Positions 1 through 5,020 of a stretch of DNA of 5,020 bases are shown here, piece after piece; positions within the stretch are counted from its first letter, which is position 1, and every line of letters begins with the position of its first letter. The DNA is from Candidatus Bathyarchaeota archaeon. Lineage in GTDB: Archaea > Thermoproteota > Bathyarchaeia > Bathyarchaeales > Bathyarchaeaceae. The translations under genes and the position numbers were made by a program. The DNA is taken from NCBI GenBank assembly GCA_029881555.1, contig JAOUMI010000056.1, positions 1 to 5,020 on the forward strand. The letters run 5' to 3'. The notes beneath the pieces are model-generated. The model was not told the origin of the DNA, ran no database searches, and saw nothing but the letters and a program-made list of their open reading frames with translations.

Positions 1-1809
1 GTCCACAATGTCCGGCCTGTTCGTTGCGGCAATAACCACTACGTTCTCTAGAGTGACTATTCCATCCATCTCTGTGAGAAGCTGGCTGATTACCCGCTCC
101 GTCACGCCGCTATCCCCGTAGCTCATTCCTCTCCTAGGCACGAGCGAGTCAAACTCGTCGAAGAAAATCACCGATGGAGCCGCCATCCTCCCCTTCCTAA
201 ACACCTCGCGAATCGCCTTCTCCGACTCACCAACCCATTTAGAAAAAACCTCTGGACCCTTTATGGTGATGAAGTTGGCCTCGCTCTCGGTGGCGACCGC
301 TCTCGCCAGCAGGGTTTTTCCGCATCCCGGTGGTCCGAAGAGCAGGATGCCTTTTGGGGGATGTATTCCCATTTTCGTGAAGACCTCTGGGGTTTTCAGC
401 GGCCATTCAACAGCCTCCCTGAGTTCTTCTTTCACGTCCTCTAAACCGCCTACTTCATTCCAATGAACCGCGGGTATCTCTATGTACACTTCTCTCATGG
501 CCGTCGGTGTTATCTCCCTATAAGCGTTCATGAAATCTTCCATTCGAATATCCATCTTCTCCAGAATACTGGGTGGAATTCGCTCCTCCTCAAGGTTTAT
601 CTCCGGCAAGTATCGACGCAGAGCCTTCATAGCTGTTTCACGCGCTAACGCAGCTAGGTCTGCTCCAGTGTAACCGTGTGTTATTTCAGTGAGTTTTTTC
701 AGATCAACATCCTCAGCCATCGGCATCCCTCTAGTGTGGATCTGCAGTATTTCATGTCGCGCCTTTTTGTCCGGGACCCCGATCTCTATCTCCCGATCGA
801 ATCTTCCGGGTCTTCGAAGAGCTGGGTCGAGCGCGCCTGGCCTGTTGGTGGCGCCGACCACTATGAGGTTTCCTCTCCCCTCTAGTCCGTCCATGAGGGC
901 AAGAAGCTGTGCAACCACTCTTCTCTCAACTTCGCCGGTAACCTCCTCTCGCTTTGGTGCGATGGCGTCGAGTTCATCGATGAAGATGATGCTGGGCGAG
1001 TTTTTCTGGGCTTGCTGAAATATCTCGCGAAGGCGGGCTTCTGACTCTCCGTAAAATTTGCTCATGATCTCCGGCCCGTTTATGGAGAAGAAGTTGGCTT
1101 CTGACTCGTTCGCTACGGCTCTTGCGAGCAGGGTTTTTCCGCATCCTGGCGGTCCGTGTAGGAGCACTCCCTTAGGCGGCTCTATTCCCAGTCTTTGGAA
1201 GAGTTCAGGGTGTCGGAGGGGAAGTTCAACCATTTCGCGTATTCGTTGGATCTCTTCTTGGAGTCCTCCTATGTCTTCGTAGGTGGTGCGTGGCATGACT
1301 TTGGCTTCGGGTAGGGGTTCGGTTAGGATTTGCAGGTTTGTTTCGTATGTGATTCTTATGATTCCGTGGGGGCGGGTTTTGGTTACGGTGAAGGGTATGG
1401 CGTGGCCAAGCATCATGACGAGGGTGGTGTCGCCTTCTACGAGAGTTCTTTCCATGAGTCTGTTTTTGACGAAGTTGGTGAAGTCTTCGTCCACGTTTAG
1501 TCGCACATCTATGGGAGCTAGGACGACATTTGCTGCGTTCTTCACTTTTCCCGGTCGAATCTTGACGTATTCGTTTATAGCTACGCCTGCGTTTTTGCGG
1601 GTGAAGCCGTCGATTCGTATGATTGCTCTGCCTTGATCTTCGGAGTAGGCTGGCCAGACAATCGCTGCTGTGGCTCTTTTTCCAACGATTTCGATTACGT
1701 CGCCTGCGGAGATGGCTAGTTTTTGCATGGTTCTTTGGTCGATTCTGGCGATTCCTCTGCCTACGTCGCGTTGTCTTGCGTCTCCAACTCTCAGTTGAAC
1801 CTCGCTCAT
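1..1809 (-). CDS. cdc48: CDC48/VAT-type double AAA+ ATPase (C-terminus off window)
   Basis: This is the archaeal homologue of p97/Cdc48, a hexameric cytosolic ATPase that unfolds proteins by threading them through its pore, probably feeding the proteasome. 603 codons are visible; relatives have about 730-750, so the end of the D2 ring is missing. Residues 1-85 look like the CDC48_N double-psi barrel and about 100-165 like CDC48_2. D1 shows Walker A 219-226 (GPPGCGKT), pore loop 251-254 (KFYG), Walker B 274-279 (IIFIDE), sensor-1 N322 and arginine fingers R333/R336. D2 shows Walker A 492-499 (GPPGCGKT), pore loop 524-527 (KWVG), Walker B 547-552 (VIFFDE) and sensor-1 N597; its arginine fingers lie just beyond the edge. 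Both P-loops carry Cys where archaeal relatives usually have Thr. ATG 1809 is chosen because the N-domain starts at once and GGGAG lies 7 bases upstream. About the first 190 codons favour A/C third bases far more than the rest. Confidence 0.97.
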   Translation of the reverse strand, partial: MSEVQLRVGDARQRDVGRGIARIDQRTMQKLAISAGDVIEIVGKRATAAIVWPAYSEDQGRAIIRIDGFTRKNAGVAINEYVKIRPGKVKNAANVVLAPIDVRLNVDEDFTNFVKNRLMERTLVEGDTTLVMMLGHAIPFTVTKTRPHGIIRITYETNLQILTEPLPEAKVMPRTTYEDIGGLQEEIQRIREMVELPLRHPELFQRLGIEPPKGVLLHGPPGCGKTLLARAVANESEANFFSINGPEIMSKFYGESEARLREIFQQAQKNSPSIIFIDELDAIAPKREEVTGEVERRVVAQLLALMDGLEGRGNLIVVGATNRPGALDPALRRPGRFDREIEIGVPDKKARHEILQIHTRGMPMAEDVDLKKLTEITHGYTGADLAALARETAMKALRRYLPEINLEEERIPPSILEKMDIRMEDFMNAYREITPTAMREVYIEIPAVHWNEVGGLEDVKEELREAVEWPLKTPEVFTKMGIHPPKGILLFGPPGCGKTLLARAVATESEANFITIKGPEVFSKWVGESEKAIREVFRKGRMAAPSVIFFDEFDSLVPRRGMSYGDSGVTERVISQLLTEMDGIVTLENVVVIAATNRPDIVD

Positions 1810-1816
1810 TCTTGAG

Positions 1817-1821
1817 CTCCC
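1817..1821 (-). promoter_or_regulatory. Shine-Dalgarno site of cdc48
   Basis: On the minus strand GGGAG lies 7 bases before the ATG at 1809, after a run of six A. It supports that start codon and a leadered transcript. Confidence 0.6.
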
Positions 1822-1863
1822 TTTTTTGTTTTTGAACGTTCTACCCTTCGAAAGAATAATATT

Positions 1864-1873
1864 CCTATATAAA
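1864..1873 (-). promoter_or_regulatory. Archaeal TATA box of cdc48
   Basis: The minus strand reads TTTATATAGG here, preceded by the A-rich TTTAAAG that could act as a BRE. Transcription would start near 1840-1845, giving a leader of about 30 bases that includes the SD site. The box sits in the 75-base gap after aEF1B, so cdc48 can probably be transcribed independently of the genes upstream. It is predicted from sequence and spacing only. Confidence 0.6.
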
Positions 1874-1884
1874 CTTTAAAGGGG

Positions 1885-2154
1885 CTAGACTTTTCGAACC
1901 ATCAGCGTTTCTGTTTGGCTTATTTCATGAATCTTTTGTAGTTGTTTTTCCACTTCGTCTAGGGCGCCAGGTTTTTCTTCGGGGATGATGATGTGGGCGA
2001 TTAGTGCTTTGAGGCCGTAGGCTATGGGTTCTTCATCGAACTTGTAGACTGAGGCGTGTTTGGGTAGTTCTTTCTCTATTTTCTTTTTCAGTTGGTTGAG
2101 GTCTGTGGTGATGTCGGATGGGAAGATTTTGATTGAGATTATTACTTTTGACAT
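1885..2154 (-). CDS. ef1b: Translation elongation factor aEF1B (EF-1 beta)
   Basis: The 89-residue product is the archaeal elongation factor 1-beta, which exchanges GDP for GTP on aEF1A so that it can carry another aminoacyl-tRNA to the ribosome. It matches the stand-alone guanine-exchange domain of eukaryotic eEF1B, a small ferredoxin-like alpha/beta fold of about 85-92 residues, so it is full length. Recognisable parts are the first strand at residues 3-12 (KVIISIKIFP), the central segment around 45-60 (YGLKALIAHIIIP), which corresponds to the conserved YGLKAL region of the family, and the final helix-strand ending in MVRKV. The ATG at 2154 has GAAGGA 7 bases upstream. The stop of the zinc-ribbon gene lies only 15 bases upstream, so the two are very likely co-transcribed. 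Codons end mostly in A or C. Family assignment is firm; exchange activity is inferred from the family. Confidence 0.95.
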   Translation of the reverse strand: MSKVIISIKIFPSDITTDLNQLKKKIEKELPKHASVYKFDEEPIAYGLKALIAHIIIPEEKPGALDEVEKQLQKIHEISQTETLMVRKV

Positions 2155-2161
2155 GTGGTTT

Positions 2162-2167
2162 TCCTTC
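2162..2167 (-). promoter_or_regulatory. Shine-Dalgarno site of aEF1B
   Basis: GAAGGA on the minus strand lies in the 15-base gap after the zinc-ribbon stop codon and 7 bases before the aEF1B ATG, so the second gene of the pair has its own ribosome entry site. Confidence 0.6.
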
Positions 2168-2169
2168 TT

Positions 2170-2361
2170 TTATGGTCCTGTGAATCCGCATTTTGGGCAG
2201 CGGTAGGGTCTTCCGAATTTTCGGCATTTGGAGCATCGTCTGATGATTATTTCTCCGCAGTTGGGGCATGGGAATTTTGTTGCTTCTGTTCCTGGGGTTA
2301 TGATTCGGTGGCATGAGGTGCATGTGGGCACGCTGATTGTGGTGGTTGTTTTTTCTGTCAC
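2170..2361 (-). CDS. Small archaeal zinc-ribbon protein, predicted translation/RNA-binding (COG2888-like)
   Basis: This 63-residue protein has four CxxC pairs: C14/C17, C32/C35, C43/C46 and C55/C58. That is enough for two four-cysteine zinc sites, and basic residues lie between and after them (RR at 41-42, RKFGR at 47-51). The layout matches the small archaeal two-zinc-finger family COG2888 (Haloferax HVO_2753 type), annotated as a predicted Zn-ribbon RNA-binding protein with a role in translation; the biochemical role is not settled. The start is GTG at 2361, chosen because GAGGA lies 6 bases upstream and the next in-frame segment already contains the first CxxC. Residues 1-11 are Thr-rich and probably disordered. 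It is the first gene of a pair with aEF1B, a neighbour association that supports a translation role. Function beyond zinc binding is inference. Confidence 0.9.
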   Translation of the reverse strand: MTEKTTTTISVPTCTSCHRIITPGTEATKFPCPNCGEIIIRRCSKCRKFGRPYRCPKCGFTGP

Positions 2362-2367
2362 GCTGAT

Positions 2368-2372
2368 TCCTC
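2368..2372 (-). promoter_or_regulatory. Shine-Dalgarno site deciding the GTG start of the zinc-ribbon gene
   Basis: Minus-strand GAGGA sits 6 bases before the GTG at 2361. There is no ATG near the expected N-terminus, so this site is the main argument for the GTG start. Confidence 0.6.
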
Positions 2373-2397
2373 GAAGGTGTTTTGGTATGTGTGTGCT

Positions 2398-2408
2398 CCT
2401 TTATATTT
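2398..2408 (-). promoter_or_regulatory. TATA box of the zinc-ribbon/aEF1B transcript
   Basis: The minus strand reads AAATATAAAGG about 37 bases upstream of the GTG start. A start site near 2372-2376 would leave a short leader just containing the GAGGA site. It is predicted from sequence and spacing only. Confidence 0.5.
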
Positions 2409-2468
2409 GCTGTGTTTTCGTAGTCTCTGTTGTGGATTCTGAAAAAAAATCTTGGGACCCCTCTATAC

Positions 2469-2505
2469 GGGGGATGGGGGGGAATTGTTTAAAGGGGTTT
2501 TTGGG
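2469..2505 (+). other. G-tract cluster, possible G-quadruplex, in the divergent promoter region
   Basis: Four runs of three or more G lie on the plus strand: five G at 2469-2473, seven at 2476-2482, four at 2494-2497 and three at 2503-2505, with loops of 2, 11 and 5 bases. The tracts flank the candidate TATA element of the flavoprotein gene. This could fold as a G-quadruplex, or simply reflect the G+T bias of the area. Confidence 0.4.
2487..2494 (+). promoter_or_regulatory. Candidate TATA element of the flavoprotein gene
   Basis: GTTTAAAG is the only A/T-rich hexamer-like stretch at a suitable distance upstream of the GTG at 2553 on the plus strand. It predicts transcription from about 2515 and a leader of roughly 40 bases. 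It is weaker than the other TATA boxes here and is embedded between G tracts. Confidence 0.3.
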
Positions 2506-2541
2506 AGAGTAGGTGTTGGCTTTGATTGAGACATGGCTAGA

Positions 2542-2547
2542 GAGGAA
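2542..2547 (+). promoter_or_regulatory. Shine-Dalgarno site deciding the GTG start of the flavoprotein
   Basis: GAGGAA lies 5 bases before the GTG at 2553. An in-frame TAG at 2538-2540 excludes any earlier start, and the ATG at 2551 is out of frame, so GTG 2553 is the only start that keeps the whole FAD-binding loop. Confidence 0.7.
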
Positions 2548-2552
2548 GAGAT

Positions 2553-3779
2553 GTGGGCGGAAAGTTTGATGTTGTGGTGGTTGGGGGTGGGGTGTGCGGT
2601 TCTTTCTCGGCTTTGACAGCTGCGGGGCTGGGCGGGGAGGTAGTGGTTTGTGAGGAGCATGGGGAGATAGGTGTGCCCCGACATTGTGCAGGTCATGTGA
2701 GTATCAGTGGTTTGAGGCGTGTTGGGTTGAGTTTGCCGAAGGAGATTGTGGAGAATGAGTTCAGGGGGGCTGTTTTCTATTCTCCATCGGGTAGGCAGTT
2801 TGTAATTGAATGCTCTTCTCCTGTGACTTGCGTTTTAAACAGGGAACTTTTGGATAAACATGTTGCGGATGTTGCCGAGAGGGCTGGAGTGCGGTTCCTC
2901 TTGAAGTCGAGGGCAGAATCTTTTCTCGTAGATTCCAATTTTGTTAAGGGAGTTGTAGTTGGGAGGAAAGGGACTAGGGAAACTTTGGCGTCCAGCCTTG
3001 TGATAGATGCTGAGGGATGTTCGTCGGCTTTATTGAAGAAGATTGGACTGCAAACGCTGGATAGGTCCATGGTCGTGCACGCTATCCAAGCGGAGGTGGA
3101 TATGGTGAAGGGGGTGGATATGGATCGGGTTGAGGTGTATCTTGGCAGGAGATATGCTCCGGGCTTTTTCGCTTGGATCATTCCTAGGAGTGATGGCTCG
3201 GCTAAGGTGGGTCTGGCCACGAAGTTTGGCGACCCTAGAGAATATCTAAATCGATTAATGCGTAATCATCCTGTGGCTTCCAAGAAACTGGCAAGTAGCA
3301 GAGTCACCGCCTTCTCTCTTCATCCCATTACGCTTGGAGGGGCGATTCCCAGGACGTACTGGAACGGACTTCTTGTTGTGGGGGATGCTGCTTCGCAGGT
3401 GAAACCTACTACTGGGGGCGGTATCGTCTTCGGGTTGTTGTGTTCTAGGATTGCGGGTGAGGTTGCTTATGAAGCGCTTGAGAGCAACGATTTTTCTGCG
3501 GGCTTTTTGTCGCGGTATCAGTCTCGATGGAGGGAACTGATAGGATTTGACTTGTCGGCGATGCGTCAACTCCGTAAAATGCTGAACCGTTTGCCCGATG
3601 ACAGGATTGACAGGATCATTGGGTTATGCTCTAAATTTGGGGTGGGTAGAATCCTTGAAGAAATTGGGGACTTGGACTTTCAGGGGAAGTCGCTGGTTCG
3701 TGTTTTTCAACACCCAACAGCGCTCATAATAGCGCTCTACTCATTTTTTTCCTCGCTCACCTCACCAGACAACATGTGA
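2553..3779 (+). CDS. Geranylgeranyl reductase-family FAD-dependent oxidoreductase
   Basis: The 408-residue flavoprotein belongs to the archaeal geranylgeranyl reductase family (COG0644-like), whose members reduce double bonds of isoprenoid chains, such as the geranylgeranyl groups of archaeal lipids or quinone side chains. The N-terminal Rossmann loop is G11-G-G13-V-C-G16, with E34 at the end of strand 2 for the FAD ribose. A C45-A-G segment follows, in the place of the family's conserved Cys-Ala-Gly. Residues 206-211 (FAWIIP) fit the YxWxFP substrate-channel motif with Tyr and Phe replaced by Phe and Ile. Residues 277-290 (GDAASQVKPTTGGG) are the second FAD-binding signature, very typical of this family. 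Length matches relatives (about 390-450). The C-terminal 388-402 stretch is hydrophobic and could touch the membrane. It stands alone on its strand, with no lipid or quinone gene visible. Archaea often carry several paralogues, so the substrate and electron donor cannot be told. Third bases near the 5' end are almost all G or T. Confidence 0.9.
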   Translation: MGGKFDVVVVGGGVCGSFSALTAAGLGGEVVVCEEHGEIGVPRHCAGHVSISGLRRVGLSLPKEIVENEFRGAVFYSPSGRQFVIECSSPVTCVLNRELLDKHVADVAERAGVRFLLKSRAESFLVDSNFVKGVVVGRKGTRETLASSLVIDAEGCSSALLKKIGLQTLDRSMVVHAIQAEVDMVKGVDMDRVEVYLGRRYAPGFFAWIIPRSDGSAKVGLATKFGDPREYLNRLMRNHPVASKKLASSRVTAFSLHPITLGGAIPRTYWNGLLVVGDAASQVKPTTGGGIVFGLLCSRIAGEVAYEALESNDFSAGFLSRYQSRWRELIGFDLSAMRQLRKMLNRLPDDRIDRIIGLCSKFGVGRILEEIGDLDFQGKSLVRVFQHPTALIIALYSFFSSLTSPDNM

Positions 3780-3799
3780 AATGTTTCTGCAACAACGGA

Positions 3800-3946
3800 T
3801 TAACATTTGAATCGCTTTACGCAACGGATATGGACGGAGTGAAAATCTTCAGAAAACGGAAATAGCAAAAGCTTGCGGATTTGCCCAAGAGCTAGCATAT
3901 TGGAATTAATCTGCTTGCAGTAGAGACATTCCCCGCAAACCCCCAT
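3800..3946 (-). CDS. Doubtful 48-residue cysteine-containing ORF
   Basis: An ATG-to-TAA frame encodes 48 residues starting MGVCGECLYCKQ, with cysteines at 4, 7 and 10 and further His/Cys near the end (HIRC, FKC), which loosely suggests a metal-binding peptide. There is no SD site before the ATG. The near-palindromic TATA box at 3974-3984 could fire in this direction and give a very short leader. I recognise no family. A chance ORF in a non-coding gap is at least as likely. Confidence 0.15.
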   Translation of the reverse strand: MGVCGECLYCKQINSNMLALGQIRKLLLFPFSEDFHSVHIRCVKRFKC

Positions 3947-3955
3947 TTTTGTTGT
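3941..3955 (+). terminator. Possible T-rich terminator after the flavoprotein gene
   Basis: A run of C followed by ATTTTTGTTGTT lies about 165 bases after the flavoprotein stop and just before the next promoter. Archaeal polymerase often stops in T-rich tracts on the coding strand. There is no strong hairpin, so this is weak. Confidence 0.2.
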
Positions 3956-3975
3956 TGGTAGCTAGTTCGCGTGCA

Positions 3976-3984
3976 TTATATAAG
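3976..3984 (+). promoter_or_regulatory. TATA box of the M20 amidohydrolase gene
   Basis: TTATATAAG lies about 35 bases before the ATG at 4019. Transcription would start near 4005, leaving a leader of roughly 10-15 bases that still holds the GAGGAG site. The core is nearly palindromic and could also act on the minus strand. Confidence 0.6.
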
Positions 3985-4008
3985 CGAAGAGCATCCATAC
4001 GCATTTTC

Positions 4009-4014
4009 GAGGAG
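4009..4014 (+). promoter_or_regulatory. Shine-Dalgarno site of the M20 gene
   Basis: GAGGAG lies 4 bases before the ATG at 4019 and 10 bases before a second in-frame ATG at 4025. Its spacing is between the two, so initiation at either (a difference of two residues) is possible. Confidence 0.55.
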
Positions 4015-4018
4015 AAGT

Positions 4019-5020
4019 ATGAAAATGAGCGAGATTTCCAAGGAGAAGAGAACCTCGATTGATTGGGTTTCTGCCAACGAGAAGAAAATTTCTGATTTCC
4101 ATCAGCTCATATGGAACTACGCTGAAACGGCTTGGCGCGAGTACAAGTCGGCCAAGGCCTACTGCAACTTTCTGAGGCAAGAGGGCTTCGAGACTGTGGA
4201 GGGAACAGGTGGCATGCCCACCGCCTTCCTAGCCACTTGGGGCGAGGGTAAACCAGTCCTAGGAACCTATGCTGAATACGATGCGGTGCCAAGCAACTCC
4301 CAGAAGGCCGTGCCCTACAGGGCTCCGCGAGACGGTTTCCATCCTTGGGCTCCAGGACACACTGATCCACATTCCGGCTTAGGCGTAGCCGCTCTCGCTG
4401 GCGTTCTGGCCGCCAAGGAGGCCATGGTGAAGCACAACCTGAAAGGAACATTAAAGCTCTTTGGTGAGCCGGCTGAGAAGGTTTGCGGTTCCAAGCCTGT
4501 CCACGCCGCGAAAGGCTATTACGACGACTTTGACGCTTTCATAAGCTACCACCCGGGTTACAGCAAAAGGCACAACACCGCACTTTGGGATATACAATGC
4601 GGGTCCTACTGGAGCATTGTGTTCACCTTCGAGTGTATGGATCCCGAGAAGTGGGTTGGAGAAGAACTGCTTGCTTACCCGGGACATCCTCACGCCGCGG
4701 CTAGGTGTCCAGCCGCCATCGACGCCGTCTGCATGATGTACACCATTACAAAATACACAAAGGAGGCCATGCTGCCCCACACTGGCTTGTGGTCGCTGAA
4801 CGAGTTCATCATGATCGCGGGACAGTGCACCTCAGATAACGAGCCACCGCGTATCAGTCAGATCCAGTACTGTTGGCGCTCCCCAACCCTCCTCATGCAG
4901 CAACAGATCTACAAGGTGTTGCGGAACAACGCCAAACACGTGGCCGAAGTAACGGGCTGCAACCTTTCAACTCGCTGGATTACAAAGACGCGAGTAGGCT
5001 TGACAAACCACGCCATGGCA
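4019..5020 (+). CDS. M20-family amidohydrolase, AbgB-like (C-terminus off window)
   Basis: 334 codons of a metal-dependent amide or peptide hydrolase are visible; E. coli AbgB (p-aminobenzoyl-glutamate hydrolase subunit) has about 480, so the last part of the catalytic domain is missing. Family signatures in order are A85-E-Y-D88 (GEYDA in AbgB), G113-H-T-D116-P-H118 (GHGCGH in AbgB), G149-E-P-A-E153-K154 (in place of the catalytic Glu-Glu pair), Y177-H178-P (WHP in AbgB), and H223-P-H225-A-A at the start of the dimerisation domain. From H118 to the Glu position I can align it without gaps to AbgB as I remember it. Asp116 stands where AbgB has the metal Cys, and Lys154 where the second Glu should be. 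There is no signal peptide, so it is probably cytosolic. It has its own promoter and favours C-ending codons (GCC, AAC, ACC), unlike the gene upstream. The substrate is unknown; a folate-catabolite role should not be assumed. Confidence 0.85.
   Translation, partial: MKMSEISKEKRTSIDWVSANEKKISDFHQLIWNYAETAWREYKSAKAYCNFLRQEGFETVEGTGGMPTAFLATWGEGKPVLGTYAEYDAVPSNSQKAVPYRAPRDGFHPWAPGHTDPHSGLGVAALAGVLAAKEAMVKHNLKGTLKLFGEPAEKVCGSKPVHAAKGYYDDFDAFISYHPGYSKRHNTALWDIQCGSYWSIVFTFECMDPEKWVGEELLAYPGHPHAAARCPAAIDAVCMMYTITKYTKEAMLPHTGLWSLNEFIMIAGQCTSDNEPPRISQIQYCWRSPTLLMQQQIYKVLRNNAKHVAEVTGCNLSTRWITKTRVGLTNHAMA

Noticed and set aside
263..1835. Several plus-strand open frames of 60-117 codons opposite cdc48
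   Set aside because: They are antisense shadows: the minus frame encodes an uninterrupted AAA+ protein with all motifs, and the plus-strand products repeat reversed P-loop codons (the recurring FPHPGGP peptide).
2033..2323. 96-codon minus-strand frame across the zinc-ribbon and aEF1B genes
   Set aside because: It is an out-of-frame shadow rich in Asn, Pro, Arg and His, spanning two well-recognised genes with their own ribosome sites.
2458..2472. CCCC/GGGG inverted repeat with a 7-base loop
   Set aside because: The stem is only four pairs and competes with the neighbouring G tracts; there is no T run after it, so neither terminator nor operator is supported.
1875..2497. 10-base direct repeat TTTAAAGGGG at 1875-1884 and 2488-2497
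   Set aside because: Both copies lie near promoters, but they sit in different orientation relative to the genes and are short enough for chance in a G+T-rich area.
2228..2512. 94-codon plus-strand frame through the zinc-ribbon gene and divergent promoter
   Set aside because: It runs antisense to a conserved gene and through promoter sequence; its Val/Cys-rich composition follows from the G+T bias.
2777..3220. 147-codon minus-strand frame inside the flavoprotein gene
   Set aside because: The opposite frame carries clear FAD and family motifs; this one has no recognisable domain.
3865..3920. Short palindromes (GCAA-AAGC-TTGC, GCTAGC, CTGCTTGCAG) in the gap before the M20 gene
   Set aside because: Stems are three to four pairs, do not share spacing, and do not form a plausible RNA or att site.
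4107..4780. Two minus-strand frames of 109-114 codons opposite the M20 gene
   Set aside because: They are shadows of the C-ending codon preference; the plus frame is the conserved hydrolase.
1..5020. tRNA, rRNA, CRISPR array, insertion sequence, toxin-antitoxin or other defence system
   Set aside because: I found no regularly spaced repeats, cloverleaf-like segment, terminal inverted repeats, transposase or integrase motifs; the genes seen are ordinary housekeeping and metabolic families.

Overview
The window looks like a piece of an archaeal chromosome. It carries, in order, a CDC48/VAT-type double AAA+ ATPase, the archaeal elongation factor aEF1B, a small archaeal four-CxxC zinc-ribbon protein, a geranylgeranyl-reductase-family flavoprotein, and an AbgB-like M20 amidohydrolase. 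Starts are preceded by Shine-Dalgarno (SD) sequences and most upstream gaps hold archaeal TATA boxes. Base composition is moderate. The mix would suit a TACK-type lineage such as Bathyarchaeia, but that placement is inference; nothing here fixes the phylum.

Layout. Positions 1-1809 (minus) hold a CDC48 homologue whose C-terminus runs off the left edge. Upstream on the same strand are aEF1B (1885-2154) and the zinc-ribbon protein (2170-2361). The last two are 15 bases apart and probably form one transcript, which may read through into cdc48; cdc48 also has its own TATA box in the 75-base gap. Positions 2362-2552 form a divergent promoter region that is strikingly G-rich on the plus strand. The plus-strand flavoprotein follows (2553-3779, GTG start). 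The 239-base gap 3780-4018 holds only weak small ORFs and a good TATA box. From 4019 the M20 amidohydrolase runs off the right edge.

How they fit. The minus-strand group joins translation (aEF1B recharges aEF1A with GTP; the zinc-ribbon is a predicted translation/RNA-binding protein) with protein unfolding (CDC48). The flavoprotein probably saturates isoprenoid chains of membrane lipids or quinones and has no visible lipid-gene partner. The M20 enzyme is probably an independent peptide/amide hydrolase.

Most unusual points: (1) about 1280-2790 is strongly G+T-rich on the plus strand regardless of gene direction, so opposite-strand genes use mirrored third bases; (2) the M20 protein departs from the metal-site residues I recall for AbgB; (3) there is a run of G tracts in the divergent promoter. 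I found no clear novel multi-gene system, mobile element, CRISPR array, tRNA or rRNA.
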